Of a stretch of 64,000 nucleotides of DNA, positions 39,512 to 56,041 are shown piece after piece. How positions within the stretch are numbered: the first letter of the stretch is position 1; the number at the start of each line of letters is the position of its first letter. The notes under the pieces are model-generated. The model was not told the origin of the DNA and made no database searches. It worked only from the letters and a program-made list of their open reading frames with translations. The translations under genes were made by a program, and so were the position numbers. This DNA comes from Anoplolepis gracilipes (taxonomy: Eukaryota; Arthropoda; Insecta; Hymenoptera; Formicidae). Location: the NCBI RefSeq assembly GCF_047496725.1, contig NC_132971.1, forward strand, positions 2,244,501-2,308,500. Reading direction: 5' to 3'.

Positions 39512-42500
39512 GTAAGTTCAATGCGCACAGATCCGTGTCACGTAGAATCGTCGACGAGAAATGGGAGCAACGCGCGCGTGTAGCCTGCATGTACATACGC
39601 GACGCGTGCGTGTGTGTCGTACGCTGCGAGCCTAATCTATATAACGCAGGAGAGAATAAAGAAGATATCGAATGCGCAAGCTGTCGAAGTGTGTGAGGAG
39701 AGATCGAGAAATATTAATAATTACGGAATAACGAAAAATTATAAAATAACAAATTTTTGTGGTGAGAAAAATAATTTGTAAACTATTCGCTTAATAATGT
39801 TTGCACAAGTTAAAGCTTTAGATTTTCGAGCCGACGATTACGTCATGTATTTTGCATTGAGAATTATAATATCATTGATCGAACGATAAAATAAATATAT
39901 CAAGAATAATGGTTCTCTCTTAATTGTTGATAAAAATTGAGAATGTACTACTTTAAAAAGTCATGTACTTACTGTACCATAATTATGGTAATTTATCTGT
40001 TTTATTACATTAAACGATTATATATTTTATATTCAAATAGATAAATAACTATATATATATATATATATTATTGCTAAAATATTTAATGAAATATTTTGAG
40101 TAAATATGTTAAATATAAATGTAAAATTTCCCTGTCAAGCACGTTAGCGAAGACTCTTATTCTCGAGTTGCATTCCGAGTGCGATGCAATTTTGTTAACG
40201 AAGCATCACCCTAGCGCTTTATATTTCTCGTTAGCCGTGTCACCACTCCTCAGGTTGCTCCACTTTTCTCGCAAGCGCCGTCGCACGTCGTCAACGATGG
40301 TGACAAAAATTGATCGACGCGGTTAGCAGATCGGGTCACGTAAAGGCGTGCGAGCTTTCAATCGCGCAATGTAAATGCCCTCCGCGATCAATGCCTCCGC
40401 GTACTCGTATACAAGGTGTCCCACCATCAACCGCGTAAAATATTAATGATTTTTTTCAACTCACTTGGATACTTTATTTTCTTCACATTGGAAACTTTTA
40501 AAAATATCTGTTTTAAAAATATCAAAAAATATCAAAAATTCGAGATTAAAGAGCATTCACGACTCTCAAAAATTACAAGAATGTAAAAATTTCCTAGTAG
40601 CATAAAACGGCTAAAAGATATTTTAAAGTTTTCTAAAGGATGATAAGATGTCTTTTAAGGACATATGACATTGCTTCTGGATTGTTTTAAACCAGATGAT
40701 TGAATTTTACATATTTTTCTAATATTTTATTCTATATTAAATAATTGTCGATTTTTATATCCAGTCGATATTGACAAAATTGATAAATTGAATAAATAAT
40801 CTATGAATTAATTATAGCTTATTGCTACTAGTTGAACATCCTATATATAAATATAAGAGACATTGCCCTTCCTATATTTATTTTTTACTTTTTTAGATAT
40901 ATATTCTCTACATTGGAAAATATACTTAAATATTTTATTCCTTTTATATTTTCTTGATTTGTATTTTATTGATATTTCACATCAAAATGCAGTTGTTAAG
41001 AAAAAATTCTAATTATGTTATTATTTAATACAATATAGTATTATATTATATAAAGCTTGATTTGATTTTTGTATTCTTATCGCTATTAGAATACTAAAAA
41101 AATATTTATTCGCCAAAGTTGAAATTAAAATATTAGTGAAAATCTCGTAATAAAAGGAATTTAATTAAAACTTTCATTAAGTTATAATAATATTATAATT
41201 GTGAATTATATTATTTATTGTTAGATTAAACTATCCAGAAACACTTAACTAAATTTAAGCATTTTAATTATCGCAACTCTTAAATTGCTTATTTTGTCGT
41301 AATATTTTTCTGTATTTGTCTAACATCCGTAAATGTAAACGAGACTATTATTAACGAGACGTAATTTAATATCGTTAATTGGAACTATCAAAGAATTGCC
41401 TTCGTCTCTAATTTCTTTCAGATGGTGGCGGGTTTCTCCAATTTTCCTCTAATTCAGGATTCGAAGTCGGGATACAGTGGCTAAAAAAACATATTAACAT
41501 ACAATTCATGCAATTTTCTTTCGACATCGAAATAGCGATTAACGCGTTAATATCCATACTTCCTCTATTCGTCAACATCTAGTCAGAGAGAGATAGAAGG
41601 AAGGAAGAAGATATAATTCGGCGAAAAAAGAAACCTTCGATTGAGATAAGGGTCGACACATACGAGTAACCGAAACCAAACCAAAGCGTGTAAATATAGA
41701 AGAAAGATAACCGAGCTGATTCACAAAGAAGACTCTCGACGGTCATCCTCCTCACGAGGCGTTGCGCGGTGATATCATACCAAAGAAAAATCGATCCTAT
41801 ACTAACAATAAGTTCCTGTCTACTTCAACTATATCTGTAATAGAGTAACAAAATACAAAAAGCGAACAATTAATCATTCGAAATCAAATCTGAAAAAAAT
41901 CGATCATAACGCCTTTTTTTTTAATATTGAATTAATTAGATAAGATAATTAAGAATCAACAGATTTAATGGCATAAATAAAGTATCACACAAGTACTGTT
42001 ATCGAAATACTAGAGATTATGTATAAGTGCAGTAAATAAAAAGGAAACAGATTAGTTGAGAAAACATCTTGAAAAAGCGATCAATATTATTGCGAAACGT
42101 ATCGAGCGATATCGATCTGATGTGGGACGACGACTCGAAAATTGCGACGGGTTGATCGAGTTCCCCGGTAACATCGATGCGGTGTTGGTCGAGTCAGCGT
42201 TTCCAATTCAGCGACTGCAGGAAGCGACACATGCAAGAGGACTCTTTTTCGCTAGAAGGACGGTTTATTGTAGTCACTACACGAGTTGACGCGACGGACA
42301 AGCGAAAGGACGAACGCAAAACGCACATTACTGATTCCTATGGATCCTTCAATCGTCACTCTAAAGAAACTGAAAATCACGCTGGCACAATCAAAGATAA
42401 AATCCCGAAAGGCTCAAGGTAAATAATTTTCTTCTGATATCTATTAAATAAATCTTACATAGCGGTATAATTAATAATGTTTCATTATCGGAAAAATTAA

Positions 42501-42729
42501 CAATCGATTAATAAAGCGAAAGTTGATGTGTCAATAAGTTTACCGAAAGAAAAATAGCTTGCTTCTAAATAAGCCTGTCTTTCTAGGGAGACTCGAACAC
42601 CGCTTATACTTTAAAATCAATGAGAGAACCAAAGACAAGATAAGTCGCGGAGTACACCATCTTATTCGGGAATCTCCGAGGCAAATTAGTCTAGAAGTAA
42701 AGCGACGATAAATGCTGTGACGAGTAGGC
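39512..42729 (+). other. Probable 5' intron of the zinc-finger gene
   Basis: Mostly AT-rich, with CpG patches at 40,180-40,420 and 42,080-42,420. An acceptor-like TAATTTCTTTCAG lies just before 41,422, followed by an ATG frame of 20 codons. A donor-like GGCTCAAG|GTAAATAAT lies at about 42,419. These could mark extra untranslated exons, but I cannot join them with confidence. Confidence 0.35.
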
Positions 42730-43550
42730 GAATGACACGGTGAAAAAGGTGAAAGGTCACAGATATAAGAAAGGAAGGGTTGCGTTGACAGTCGAGCGGA
42801 GGGAAACCGAGGACCCGTCTGGAAGAACGTGGAAAGAGCGACGGGGTTGGGGAAGCGAGAGGTTTCAGTGGACAGAAGAGAGAGAGAGAGAGAGAGAGGA
42901 GAGGGAGAGAGAGAGAAAGAGGAGCGCCCCATCGGGAGGGGTGCACATCTGATATCGACCGAGGATTGCGCTTGCGTGGAAAAAGGCGCGAGCGCAATCC
43001 CTCCAAGAGAGCAACGGCGTCCTCCACGTCGAAAGAGGAAGAGGAACCTCTCGTTCCCCGTCAGTCGATCGTCACGCCGACGAGGAACGGGCTGCCGCAG
43101 TCACCGTCCGGGAAAGACTTCCGGTTTCCTCCTGGCAGAGGCCGGCAGGGCCCCGGTGTACTACACGGTGATTCCAACGCCCGCACTGGCCCACACTTCC
43201 GGGAACCTGAGCTGCCCTGCCCGGGCGCGATCTCGCGGTGAGCTCGACTCCGCTCGGCACCGCGTCAGAAATTGTCACCGTCGCTCGGAGACGGGGAAAA
43301 ACCGGCGAGGACGGTCGGGAAGGGGGACAGGCGAGGTATATCGGGACGATAAGAGCGCGATAAGCGGACCCGCGCTTTATAACGCTTGTGTACGCGTATA
43401 CGTGCGTATCTTCTCCTTTCCTCTTCGCCTCTCTCGCTTTCTCGGCCTGACCTCGCCGTTCGCGCCGATAAAAGACGAATCCAGAGTTTTCTTCGAGAAC
43501 AGCGCCGCTGCTAGTTCAGAACTGACGATACCACGGCGTGGTTATTAGGG
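42730..43550 (+). other. GC/CpG-rich island upstream of the zinc-finger gene; possible alternative exon
   Basis: About 0.8 kb of GC-rich DNA with a (GA)n tract near 42,880-42,920. It is open in more than one frame (up to 239 codons on the plus strand), but the translated products are Arg/Ser-rich and of low complexity, as expected from GC-rich noncoding DNA. A segment from 43,138 to 43,236 is bordered by a good acceptor (CCTCCTGGCAG) and a donor (CTCGCG|GTGAGC), so a spliced exon, coding or not, is possible. A promoter or enhancer for the zinc-finger gene is the alternative. Confidence 0.3.
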
Positions 43551-43878
43551 CATTAAGTAATAAACGAAAATTAACATCTGGATTCGATCAAATTCGTTCA
43601 ATTCAAACGTTTTGTTCGTCGCTGATAACGCGGTCGCGTTCGCTAAATTTACGACATTACGACAAAAATTGCACGACATGAAGCGACATCGATGCCTGGC
43701 GGTTTCATCCGGTTTCATTTGGAAGTGAATTATCATACGCATAATAAATTCACAAGCTGAGCAATCGCAATTCGTACAAAATAATTTTCTGAACTATCGA
43801 GATTTATTTATAGAGAACTTGATTTTGACGTATATTGTACAACATCGAATTTTGTACCCGTCGGCGTAGTTTCTTCAG

Positions 43879-44048
43879 GGTAGTAACGCGTGTTTACGTG
43901 TTTCATCAGGGGAAAAAAGCGATAATCTATGCGAGTTATCTAAAGCCGAGCAATTGACACGTCATACAGTATGCTGAGATAATCAAAGTCAAGCGTCGAA
44001 GTCTCTCGAGGCGTTATATTGTGATTGCGTTGTCTGTAGTATGGCACA
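43879..44048 (+). other. Likely 5' UTR portion of the zinc-finger coding exon
   Basis: A pyrimidine-rich tract ending TTTCTTCAG at 43,878 is followed by about 170 bases to the ATG. A second acceptor (TTTCATCAG, ending 43,909) offers an alternative border. Either would join to the donors at 39,362 or 39,511. This is inferred from splice-site quality only. Confidence 0.4.
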
Positions 44049-44052
44049 ATGA
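44041..44052 (+). promoter_or_regulatory. Three-codon upstream ORF overlapping the zinc-finger start (ATGA overlap)
   Basis: ATG GCA CAA TGA lies directly before the main start, and its stop codon shares the bases ATGA (44,049-44,052) with the main ATG. This is the geometry used for termination-reinitiation or leaky scanning. It is seen directly in the sequence; a role in translation control is inferred. Confidence 0.5.
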
Positions 44053-46382
44053 TCAGCATGCAGCAGACAGTTTTGAATCATGTAGCCGGGTCTGAGCAGC
44101 CACAGGAGGAAGTTCAGTTAACCGAATTGCTGCCGGTGAAGCAGTCTCGCATCAGGGAAAATATCTTCAAGGACGGTGACGCGACGGACGCTCTAAAAGC
44201 ACTTAGGAGTTTTTCAGGCGATTGCGACGACGGTGAAAGCTTTGAGTTGCGAGATTACAACTTCTGCAAAAGCGTCGAGCAGTCGGAACGTCAAAATAAC
44301 GGTAAACATCGGCGAGCAGAAATTCGTCGAAGAAGGACGGGCGAGCTCAGAAACAATTCTGAAGACGTAGATTCCGATGAAGAGAAAAATGATGACGAGG
44401 CAATAGGAAAGAACGTGAAAAAAACGCGAAACGGCAAGAAAAACGTTCGCGTGAAAGCATCGAAAAGAAAGTTGGCGAAATCGAGCAAAAGGAAAGATGA
44501 TAACGGGGACAGTGATTATGAAACGAATGAGAAATCTATCAGAAAGAATTCTGGCGGATGTGAGAAGGAGTTTGCGCCCGATTATGATGAAGAAGATGAC
44601 GAACAGCTATATTTGGACTTGGATAAGAGAGATTGTTTTAAGGATGAAGTATACGTGTATAGACGGGAACCGCTGGATCCGTGCTCGAGCTCAGAACCAG
44701 AAGAATCAGGAGCGATCCGAGATGGCGAGACTCAGCAGGACTTTTGCGAGAAGGATTACTCTACTACGGACGGCGACTTGTTTGACAGAAGTGTTCGGCG
44801 AAAGAAAAATTTCGCTAAGAACATCAAGAATGACGAAAAAGAAAAATGTGAGACGTCTAACGTCGACGAAGATGTCGAAAAGGAAAATTCCGAGAAAGAA
44901 CTCAGACTGAAAATCGATGCTATCATTCAAGCGAATTATCTGTTGGAGCGCGAGAACAATAACGTCGTCGGTTCTGAGAAAATCAAAATCGCCGAAAATA
45001 TCAGCAGCTCTTCCACTGCCGCTTCGATAAACGCAGAAAATAGTGATAGCTCCCTGTGCAATTCTGTCGAGACGAAGAAAACGACGAAAAAGAAAAAAAA
45101 GAAAAGAAAGAGCGAGCAAACTACGCAAGTGAAGGACCAACAAAATCCTCAAAAGAAGTATTGTTGTGTCGTGTGCGACGCACGCTTTAAGGGTAGCGGT
45201 GGTTTGCGGAATCACTACAAGGTGGTGCATGGTGCTGGACCAGTGTTCAAATGCGACGAATGCGGCAAAGAATTTCCGCTGAAGGAACGACTGAAACTGC
45301 ACGTGCGCACGCACACTGGCTTCAAGCCATACAAATGTCCGGAGTGCGATAAGAGTTTTGCGCGAGGTGGTCAACTGGTTCAGCATCGTCGCACGCATAG
45401 CCAAGTCAGACCATTTCGCTGCGGCCTGTGTTCCAATAGCTTTACCTGCGCGGCTAATCTGTCACTACACGTGAAACGTCACAATGGTCAAAAGGATCAC
45501 AAGTGCGATTTATGTGGACGCGCCTTCGTGCGCCGTGACGCTCTGAAGAAACACCTGGAGTGCCTACATCGCGATGTCAAGTCGTTCCTCTGCGCAATTT
45601 GCAACAAGACCTTCAAAGGTCATCTGCCACAGCATATGAGGACGCATGCACGTGACCGTCCGCATGGCTGTGCTACGTGCGGCCAACGATTCGCTCAAAA
45701 ATCCCAGCTGACCGTACACCAAAGGACCCATTCTGGCCAGCGGCCTTTCCGCTGTCTCGTTTGTTGGCAGGCCTTCGCTCATTCGACTGCCCTAAAACTG
45801 CATACCCGCCGTCATACCGGCGAACGACCTTTCAAGTGCTCCGAGTGCAACGCCGGCTTCACTCAGCTACCACATTGGAAGAAGCATATGAAATGCATAC
45901 ACGGCAGGAATGATCCGTATGGCTGCAAACGTTGTAAGAGTTTCTTCAGGATCAAGAGCGATCTAGAAAGTCATGAGAAGACCTGCCATCCAGAAATGGA
46001 AGTGGAGGACGACGGTAGCAGTGTTGCTAAACCGACCGGCGGGTCCGAGATTATCGAGAAAAATTCGGTCACCGCGAAGTATAAGTTGATGACAGTAGAG
46101 AAGATGCGATTGCTGTTAGCGGTTCTATTGAAGAGGATTAGCAAGCAGGAGCGATTGGACGAACTCGGCTTCGGTAAACGTCTCATCGACGATGTGCTTC
46201 AGGATTCGCTGGTGTCCGCTGGTAAAGAACCGGTCACGGGAAATGGTTTGTCCGAACTCGAGGCTCTCACCCGAAACCTAGAGATCTTCCTGGAATGGAC
46301 GGTGCCGAAGGAACACTGGGAGAATTTCCGTAGGATGAAAAAATCCCCCGAGGATATTCTGGAAGCGCTCACGGCTACGTAA
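44049..46382 (+). CDS. C2H2 zinc-finger protein, ten fingers, intronless coding exon (777 aa)
   Basis: Probably a sequence-specific nuclear DNA-binding protein. Residues 1-370 are hydrophilic and low in complexity, with alternating acidic and lysine-rich runs and a strong basic stretch near residue 345 (TKKKKKKRK) that looks like a nuclear localisation signal. Ten tandem C2H2 fingers span about residues 373-647, several joined by TGEKP-like linkers (THTGFKPYKC, RHTGERPFKC). Finger 6 is short (C-X2-C-X10-H-X3-H, written CAICNKTFKGHLPQHMRTH). The last 130 residues carry no finger and contain a predicted helical, Leu/Arg-rich segment (VEKMRLLLAVLLKRIS) and a Trp/Glu-rich tail. The start is the first ATG of the long frame, with a second ATG four codons on; a 3-codon upstream ORF ends on the same ATGA. 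The coding region is one exon; 5' introns are likely because strong acceptors lie just upstream (exons could start at 43,879 or 43,910). The family is certain, but I do not recognise the exact orthologue. Confidence 0.93.
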   Translation: MISMQQTVLNHVAGSEQPQEEVQLTELLPVKQSRIRENIFKDGDATDALKALRSFSGDCDDGESFELRDYNFCKSVEQSERQNNGKHRRAEIRRRRTGELRNNSEDVDSDEEKNDDEAIGKNVKKTRNGKKNVRVKASKRKLAKSSKRKDDNGDSDYETNEKSIRKNSGGCEKEFAPDYDEEDDEQLYLDLDKRDCFKDEVYVYRREPLDPCSSSEPEESGAIRDGETQQDFCEKDYSTTDGDLFDRSVRRKKNFAKNIKNDEKEKCETSNVDEDVEKENSEKELRLKIDAIIQANYLLERENNNVVGSEKIKIAENISSSSTAASINAENSDSSLCNSVETKKTTKKKKKKRKSEQTTQVKDQQNPQKKYCCVVCDARFKGSGGLRNHYKVVHGAGPVFKCDECGKEFPLKERLKLHVRTHTGFKPYKCPECDKSFARGGQLVQHRRTHSQVRPFRCGLCSNSFTCAANLSLHVKRHNGQKDHKCDLCGRAFVRRDALKKHLECLHRDVKSFLCAICNKTFKGHLPQHMRTHARDRPHGCATCGQRFAQKSQLTVHQRTHSGQRPFRCLVCWQAFAHSTALKLHTRRHTGERPFKCSECNAGFTQLPHWKKHMKCIHGRNDPYGCKRCKSFFRIKSDLESHEKTCHPEMEVEDDGSSVAKPTGGSEIIEKNSVTAKYKLMTVEKMRLLLAVLLKRISKQERLDELGFGKRLIDDVLQDSLVSAGKEPVTGNGLSELEALTRNLEIFLEWTVPKEHWENFRRMKKSPEDILEALTAT

Positions 46383-49300
46383 ATATATTAGTTTACTAAC
46401 AATAACTTTATTATCTTCCTGTCGGCGTGATATTTACGAGATAGCAAAATCAGACTGATAGTAAAATCATTTCACCCGCGTTTATAGCATGTTTTAATAA
46501 GTATTTTTTTTTCTCTGGGTTCCAATTATATCAAAATTTACATTAAAATTGAATCATTTACAATTCGAGTTATACACACGTACACACACACACATTGAAC
46601 ATTTTATAACTTTTTGTAAGTTTTTCCTAATACTTCGATATCTTTTATCTAACGTCATTTAACACTTGATTTTTTTTATTTAATTTTTATACGCCGTTAT
46701 ACATGTATTTTTTTACTGTTACATTTTTTCTAATTCATGATTCATTAGAAAAATCTTTTAGGAAATGAAATAGAAAATGAACATTACAGCGGTGAATTTA
46801 TATGATCTCTATCATGCCTGTTATTCTTAATAATGATAAAGACTAATGATAAATTTTTTCATACCCAACGATTTTAAAGAATTAGCAGGTTATTTTTAAT
46901 CATTCAACGAAGGAATTAACAATTAAGGCTAAATTTGAATCTACATTCATGCGCGTATATACAGTTTTTCTGTCTATTTCTTTCTTACGTAATTCTTTTT
47001 ACTGCTTGTAAAATTGGAAAATGCGTAATACTTCACCGTTTTCCGTGTGATATATATATAATTTATAATAATTAACACACGAATGTGTTAAATAATCTCC
47101 TGTGGTGCCATGTGTCGTAATACTTGCCATACTAAACCAGTGAGTATACTGTTTAAAAAGTATATTGTTTAAAAGCTAAAGTAAAATATAAATTCTTGAT
47201 TTTATTTATAGCGTAAACTAAATTAATAGTACCGCGTTGTTGAATTGAAAAAAAATCGATGCAAAGAAAGCACACGTGTTTTTCTCGAATGACAGAAGTA
47301 AATCACGCACCGCGCTTCTTTACGCGATTTTACATGACTGAAGTAGAGTTAGATGTTTTCTCTTGCCATATTCGTTAAAATATACGTACATAAAAATGCA
47401 CTTTAGTGAAAACTACTACGGAGGCTTGCATTTTTGCACTTACATTTTATCGTAATCGTAAGACACACACGACTGTTCGTTAACCGTATACCAAAAAAAA
47501 AAAACGAGGCTATTACGAGTCATTCGTAATTATGTATGTTCTTTCACACATGCAATCGTTATTATCCTTACATATTTATAAAGATACATACACATACACA
47601 CACATATATATATATCTATTATATACATATATATACATATTTACAAAATGAATATTATGAGATTTTTTGTTATGTGTTTACGGGCACGCCTTGAAAACTT
47701 GAGACGATCCTGCGTGACGTTCCCGTTTGTAGTTGACACTATTATTCGTTATTTATCTCATTCTTATGTGCGCTCGCACGTAATTAACGATACGGCTTGA
47801 TTGGCCGTGGATGAGCAAACATGTTGCGCCATTGCCATCACTTTAGATAGTTGTAAGTAAAATGTGAACAGACAATAATAATGAACGAAGGTTGCAAGAT
47901 TAGTATATTAGTCATTGAAAAAAAAGATATATTATATCCATATACATTCATATATACATCCACATATAGGATATATCGAAAATTATAATACAATCGAAAT
48001 GGAGATTATTTCTTGTGGAAAAAAAATAAAATGTAGAAACTGTAGAATAAAATTCTCTCGCAAAATTTTGTTGTCAGGAAGAGATTTTCTCTTTAAAACT
48101 TGGAAAATTTATAACATATAATACTTCTTTTAAACTTAAATGACTTTTAATTTTTTGTCATATATTGTCGAATAATCTCGACGGTTATTAATACATAAAT
48201 AAAGTATATCTGACATTTAGTAAAATAATTTAAAATAATGTAAGTTATACATATATTGCATAAAAGTTATGTGTATATAATATATAAAGATTATTTATTT
48301 TTTCAATAGAATATTATATCTTTCTATTCTCGCGCGTGAGATAAATTTGATAATCGAATTTTTACTTTGCGCGTTTTTAATCTTGACCAAATTTGCGCTA
48401 ACATTTTTTTATTCATCTATATAAGATTGTTCTCGTAAAGTCCCAGTTTTTGTATTCAATAATTGTCAAATACATCTCTCTCTTTCTCTCTCTCTCTCTC
48501 ATCCAAAATATAGATAACTTTTTCAGTGCGTAACTGTTATTATTTTAAATTATTTGTTTTATGTTTAAATGTTTTTTTTATTTATGTGTTGTCCTTTGTG
48601 AAATTTAATAACATAAAGTTATTACAGATCATCCAAGTTTAAAAATCATAAATAAGTTTAATTTAATTAATTTTGCTTGAGGAATTATCTCTATTTCGAT
48701 CATAGTATAATTTCGATACATTCTGTATATATATGTATGTATGTACATACATATATTAGTATGCTGATGGCTGCGAGGGGAGAGGAACATGATACATATG
48801 TTATTTTGATTCCAAAGATGCCAAAAATGTCTGCGAAAGTGATCGTCTTGAAAAAAAAAAATTGTATGCAGTAATATAAACTCGCTACCAAAATATGTTA
48901 TTATCTGATACAAATAGTTCTTTTTATAGACGATGATTATTACTAGCACATACAATCAAAACTAATATTTTAATATTTACATTCTTAGAATTGAGCAACA
49001 TTAGCTCGTGTGTTCGCAAAAAGTTCCTTTCCTCGACCTACCATTAGAATATTTCTCGATCATGCGTACTGCTAAGAATAGTAAAAAATACTGCAATCGA
49101 CGTGCAGATGTTATTTTATGCAATGTAGTCGTCCAAAATTTGAAAACTTATTGTACGGAAACGATTCTCAGTCTTTCCATCTTTCTGTACGCAAAACGAT
49201 CGAGATATGTAAAATCCAAAGATAAAGATTTTGTTACTTTTTTATTGCCAAATGTATTATGTATTTACCGTTACGTTTGATATAATTTCAATTTTATTAT

Positions 49301-50000
49301 TAACAGCTATATATCGAGATATATTTTGCATTGTGCGTCTGTAAAACAGGGATCGTATGTATAAGCGACGCGTATTTATGCGTATGACGCACCTTAATGT
49401 ATTAACATGAGCACGAGCGTACGGCGTATGCAGTGTGACTTGCGTTTTCAAATTTATTCGGAAGATTGAAATCTCTACGCTTTAACTCGCGCGAATGCAA
49501 ATGAAGGGTCAGAGTGCATTTTGAATATAGATCGAGGTCAAAGAAGAACCGTCTCGAATAGTCAATGGGAGACACGTGGGTTCTGATATTTCTTAACTTG
49601 ATGAAGCTTATACTCTTTGATGACTTTAAGCTATGTGGTGCCAAAGCGAATAAATAACGCTCGCGAAAATGATTGTGGTCCATATTATCTGTTTTTCTGC
49701 GAATTTTATCATTGTTCACATTTTTTTTCCAGGAAATTACGAAATTACATTATCATTACAATTGTATATTTCTTTTCTCTCGTGTTTTTCAGCATTGACA
49801 AAATTAGAATACCATTGTTTTTCTTTAGTGCCATAAACAATAGTCATATTTATATATGTATATTATATGATCAAAGAAGACAATTTGAATAAACATGTTT
49901 CTTTACTCGCTCGTCTCTAGTGAAGTTAATTAATGTGATTTTTTTTGTATGTATTACTCCACGATTATATAAACACTAACTGTTTAATTTTCACATTTTT
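46383..50000. other. Convergent intergenic region, zinc-finger gene to glucosidase gene
   Basis: About 3.6 kb of AT-rich DNA between a plus-strand and a minus-strand 3' end. ATTAAA at 46,542-46,547 is a possible zinc-finger poly(A) signal. Simple repeats include (CA)n/(TA)n at 47,588-47,640 and (CT)n at 48,475-48,500. No frame with coding character was seen. Confidence 0.45.
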
Positions 50001-50006
50001 TTTATT
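50001..50006 (-). terminator. Candidate poly(A) signal AATAAA of the glucosidase gene
   Basis: AATAAA on the minus strand, about 210 bases past the stop codon at 50,217, in AT-rich DNA. It is a motif match only. Confidence 0.4.
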
Positions 50007-50216
50007 ACTCAGAAAAAATGTATATTATATCATAAAGTATGATATTTAATACATATGATATTAAAATATATATTTAAAATACATATCACTTATACATATA
50101 GCAAACTTATATGTATTAATGTAAAAATATTTTTATCTAAACATATATCACATAACTATGTTATATTATCATATGAATTATGAGATTTACATACGTGATC
50201 GAAAATGTATATAAAA

Positions 50217-55013
<4,797 letters not shown>

Positions 55014-55170
55014 TTTAAATCAAATCATATATTAAAATTACCACAATTTTTAATTGGTTGTGTCTGAAAATAATAATGATATTAAAGGCATTTTGTATAA
55101 GAATGCACTTGTACACAAAATATATTTTTAGATTTATTTCTGGGATAAGAAATATACATATACACATATA

Positions 55171-55307
55171 CTCTGCGTTTGAATTTCACTGCCAATATTA
55201 AAAAATGTATAGTGTATGTAACGTAAACTATAGATTTTTAGTACTGGCAGTGAAATTCGAAGTACAGACTTTTAGTTATATTAGAAGTCTGTGATTCGAA
55301 CGCAGAG
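55171..55307. repeat. 137 bp foldback element with two nested internal hairpins
   Basis: The ends are inverted copies (CTCTGCGTTTGAAT on the left; on the right, the complement reads CTCTGCGTTCGAAT). Inside, GAATTTCACTGCCA pairs with TGGCAGTGAAATTC (arm 1), and ACAGACTT pairs with AAGTCTGT (arm 2). The whole could fold as a closing stem with two side arms. ATA flanks both ends, possibly a 3 bp target duplication. It lies 158 bp upstream of the glucosidase start codon and 735 bp past the NUBP1 stop. A tiny nonautonomous DNA transposon is most likely; a structured RNA is less likely. Confidence 0.65.
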
Positions 55308-56041
55308 ATAAAAGTATTAAATCATAACCTCTCTATAATTTATTTGGAATTACACTATACAAATACGTATTATATACGTCTATAAAAAAATATTTCATAT
55401 TATATATATATATGTTACACACAGAACTTACGTTAAAAAATTACTTTTGGATAGAGAATTCCACGCTCCTAGTCGTCCGACAATCTCTTATATATATAAC
55501 GCGCATTGCGCATCTGTGTATATCTGTGCGCATCATGTATCATCCATGCGTCATTTCATGTTATTCACTTAAAATTTTTTATTCTTGTATTATCGATAAT
55601 TCTAATAAATTTATAAGTATCTAATAAAGAATAAAAGGTATTATTATTATTCAGTTTTTTATTGCTCCATTGTCACTTTGATTTGCCAGTATTTGAATTT
55701 GAATTTGACAAGTGAAACTATTATTCAGTTAAATTAAAAGTCCGATATGTTATCAGTATTTACATTCCAATGATTGAAGTTTCTCGTAGTGGTTATCGAA
55801 TTCGTTTTATCATTGTCAGTATGATAGAGTTGCAAATAGTTCTTTTTACCAACATTCAACAAAGCAGAGAAATCGGATATTTCTACTACATTATTATATG
55901 TGAATCACGCAGATCATAGCAATAATACGCATAAAGTATTACATGAAAAGTTGTATATATACAATAGATTTAAAGTCTATTATAGATTTTAATTAACAAT
56001 ATATTGGTACATTTACATAAATTTTTGTATAAAAAATGTAA
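55308..56041. other. Intergenic region between glucosidase 5' end and NUBP1 3' end
   Basis: AT-rich sequence with a short CpG patch near 55,495-55,560 (alternating GCGCAT/TGTGCG) and no frame with coding character. It should hold the glucosidase promoter and the NUBP1 3' UTR; ATTAAA on the minus strand at 55,988-55,993 is a possible NUBP1 poly(A) signal, about 50 bases past its stop. Confidence 0.4.

Noticed and set aside
39159..39596. 145-codon minus-strand frame across the 39 kb promoter
   Set aside because: GC-rich shadow frame; the plus strand carries the splice donors.
30020..40420. Short AYAWGGTGTCCCAYC phrase at about 30,022 and 40,415 as ends of one transposon
   Set aside because: Only about 11 bases are shared, 10 kb apart and in the same orientation, with no matching interior.
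42829..43548. 239-codon plus-strand frame
   Set aside because: Arg/Ser-rich product of a GC-rich island, open in several frames at once, no recognisable domain; kept only as an island with a possible cryptic exon.
44706..45404. 232-codon minus-strand frame opposite the zinc-finger gene
   Set aside because: Antisense shadow of a conserved coding exon; hydrophobic content follows from the complement of Lys/Glu codons.
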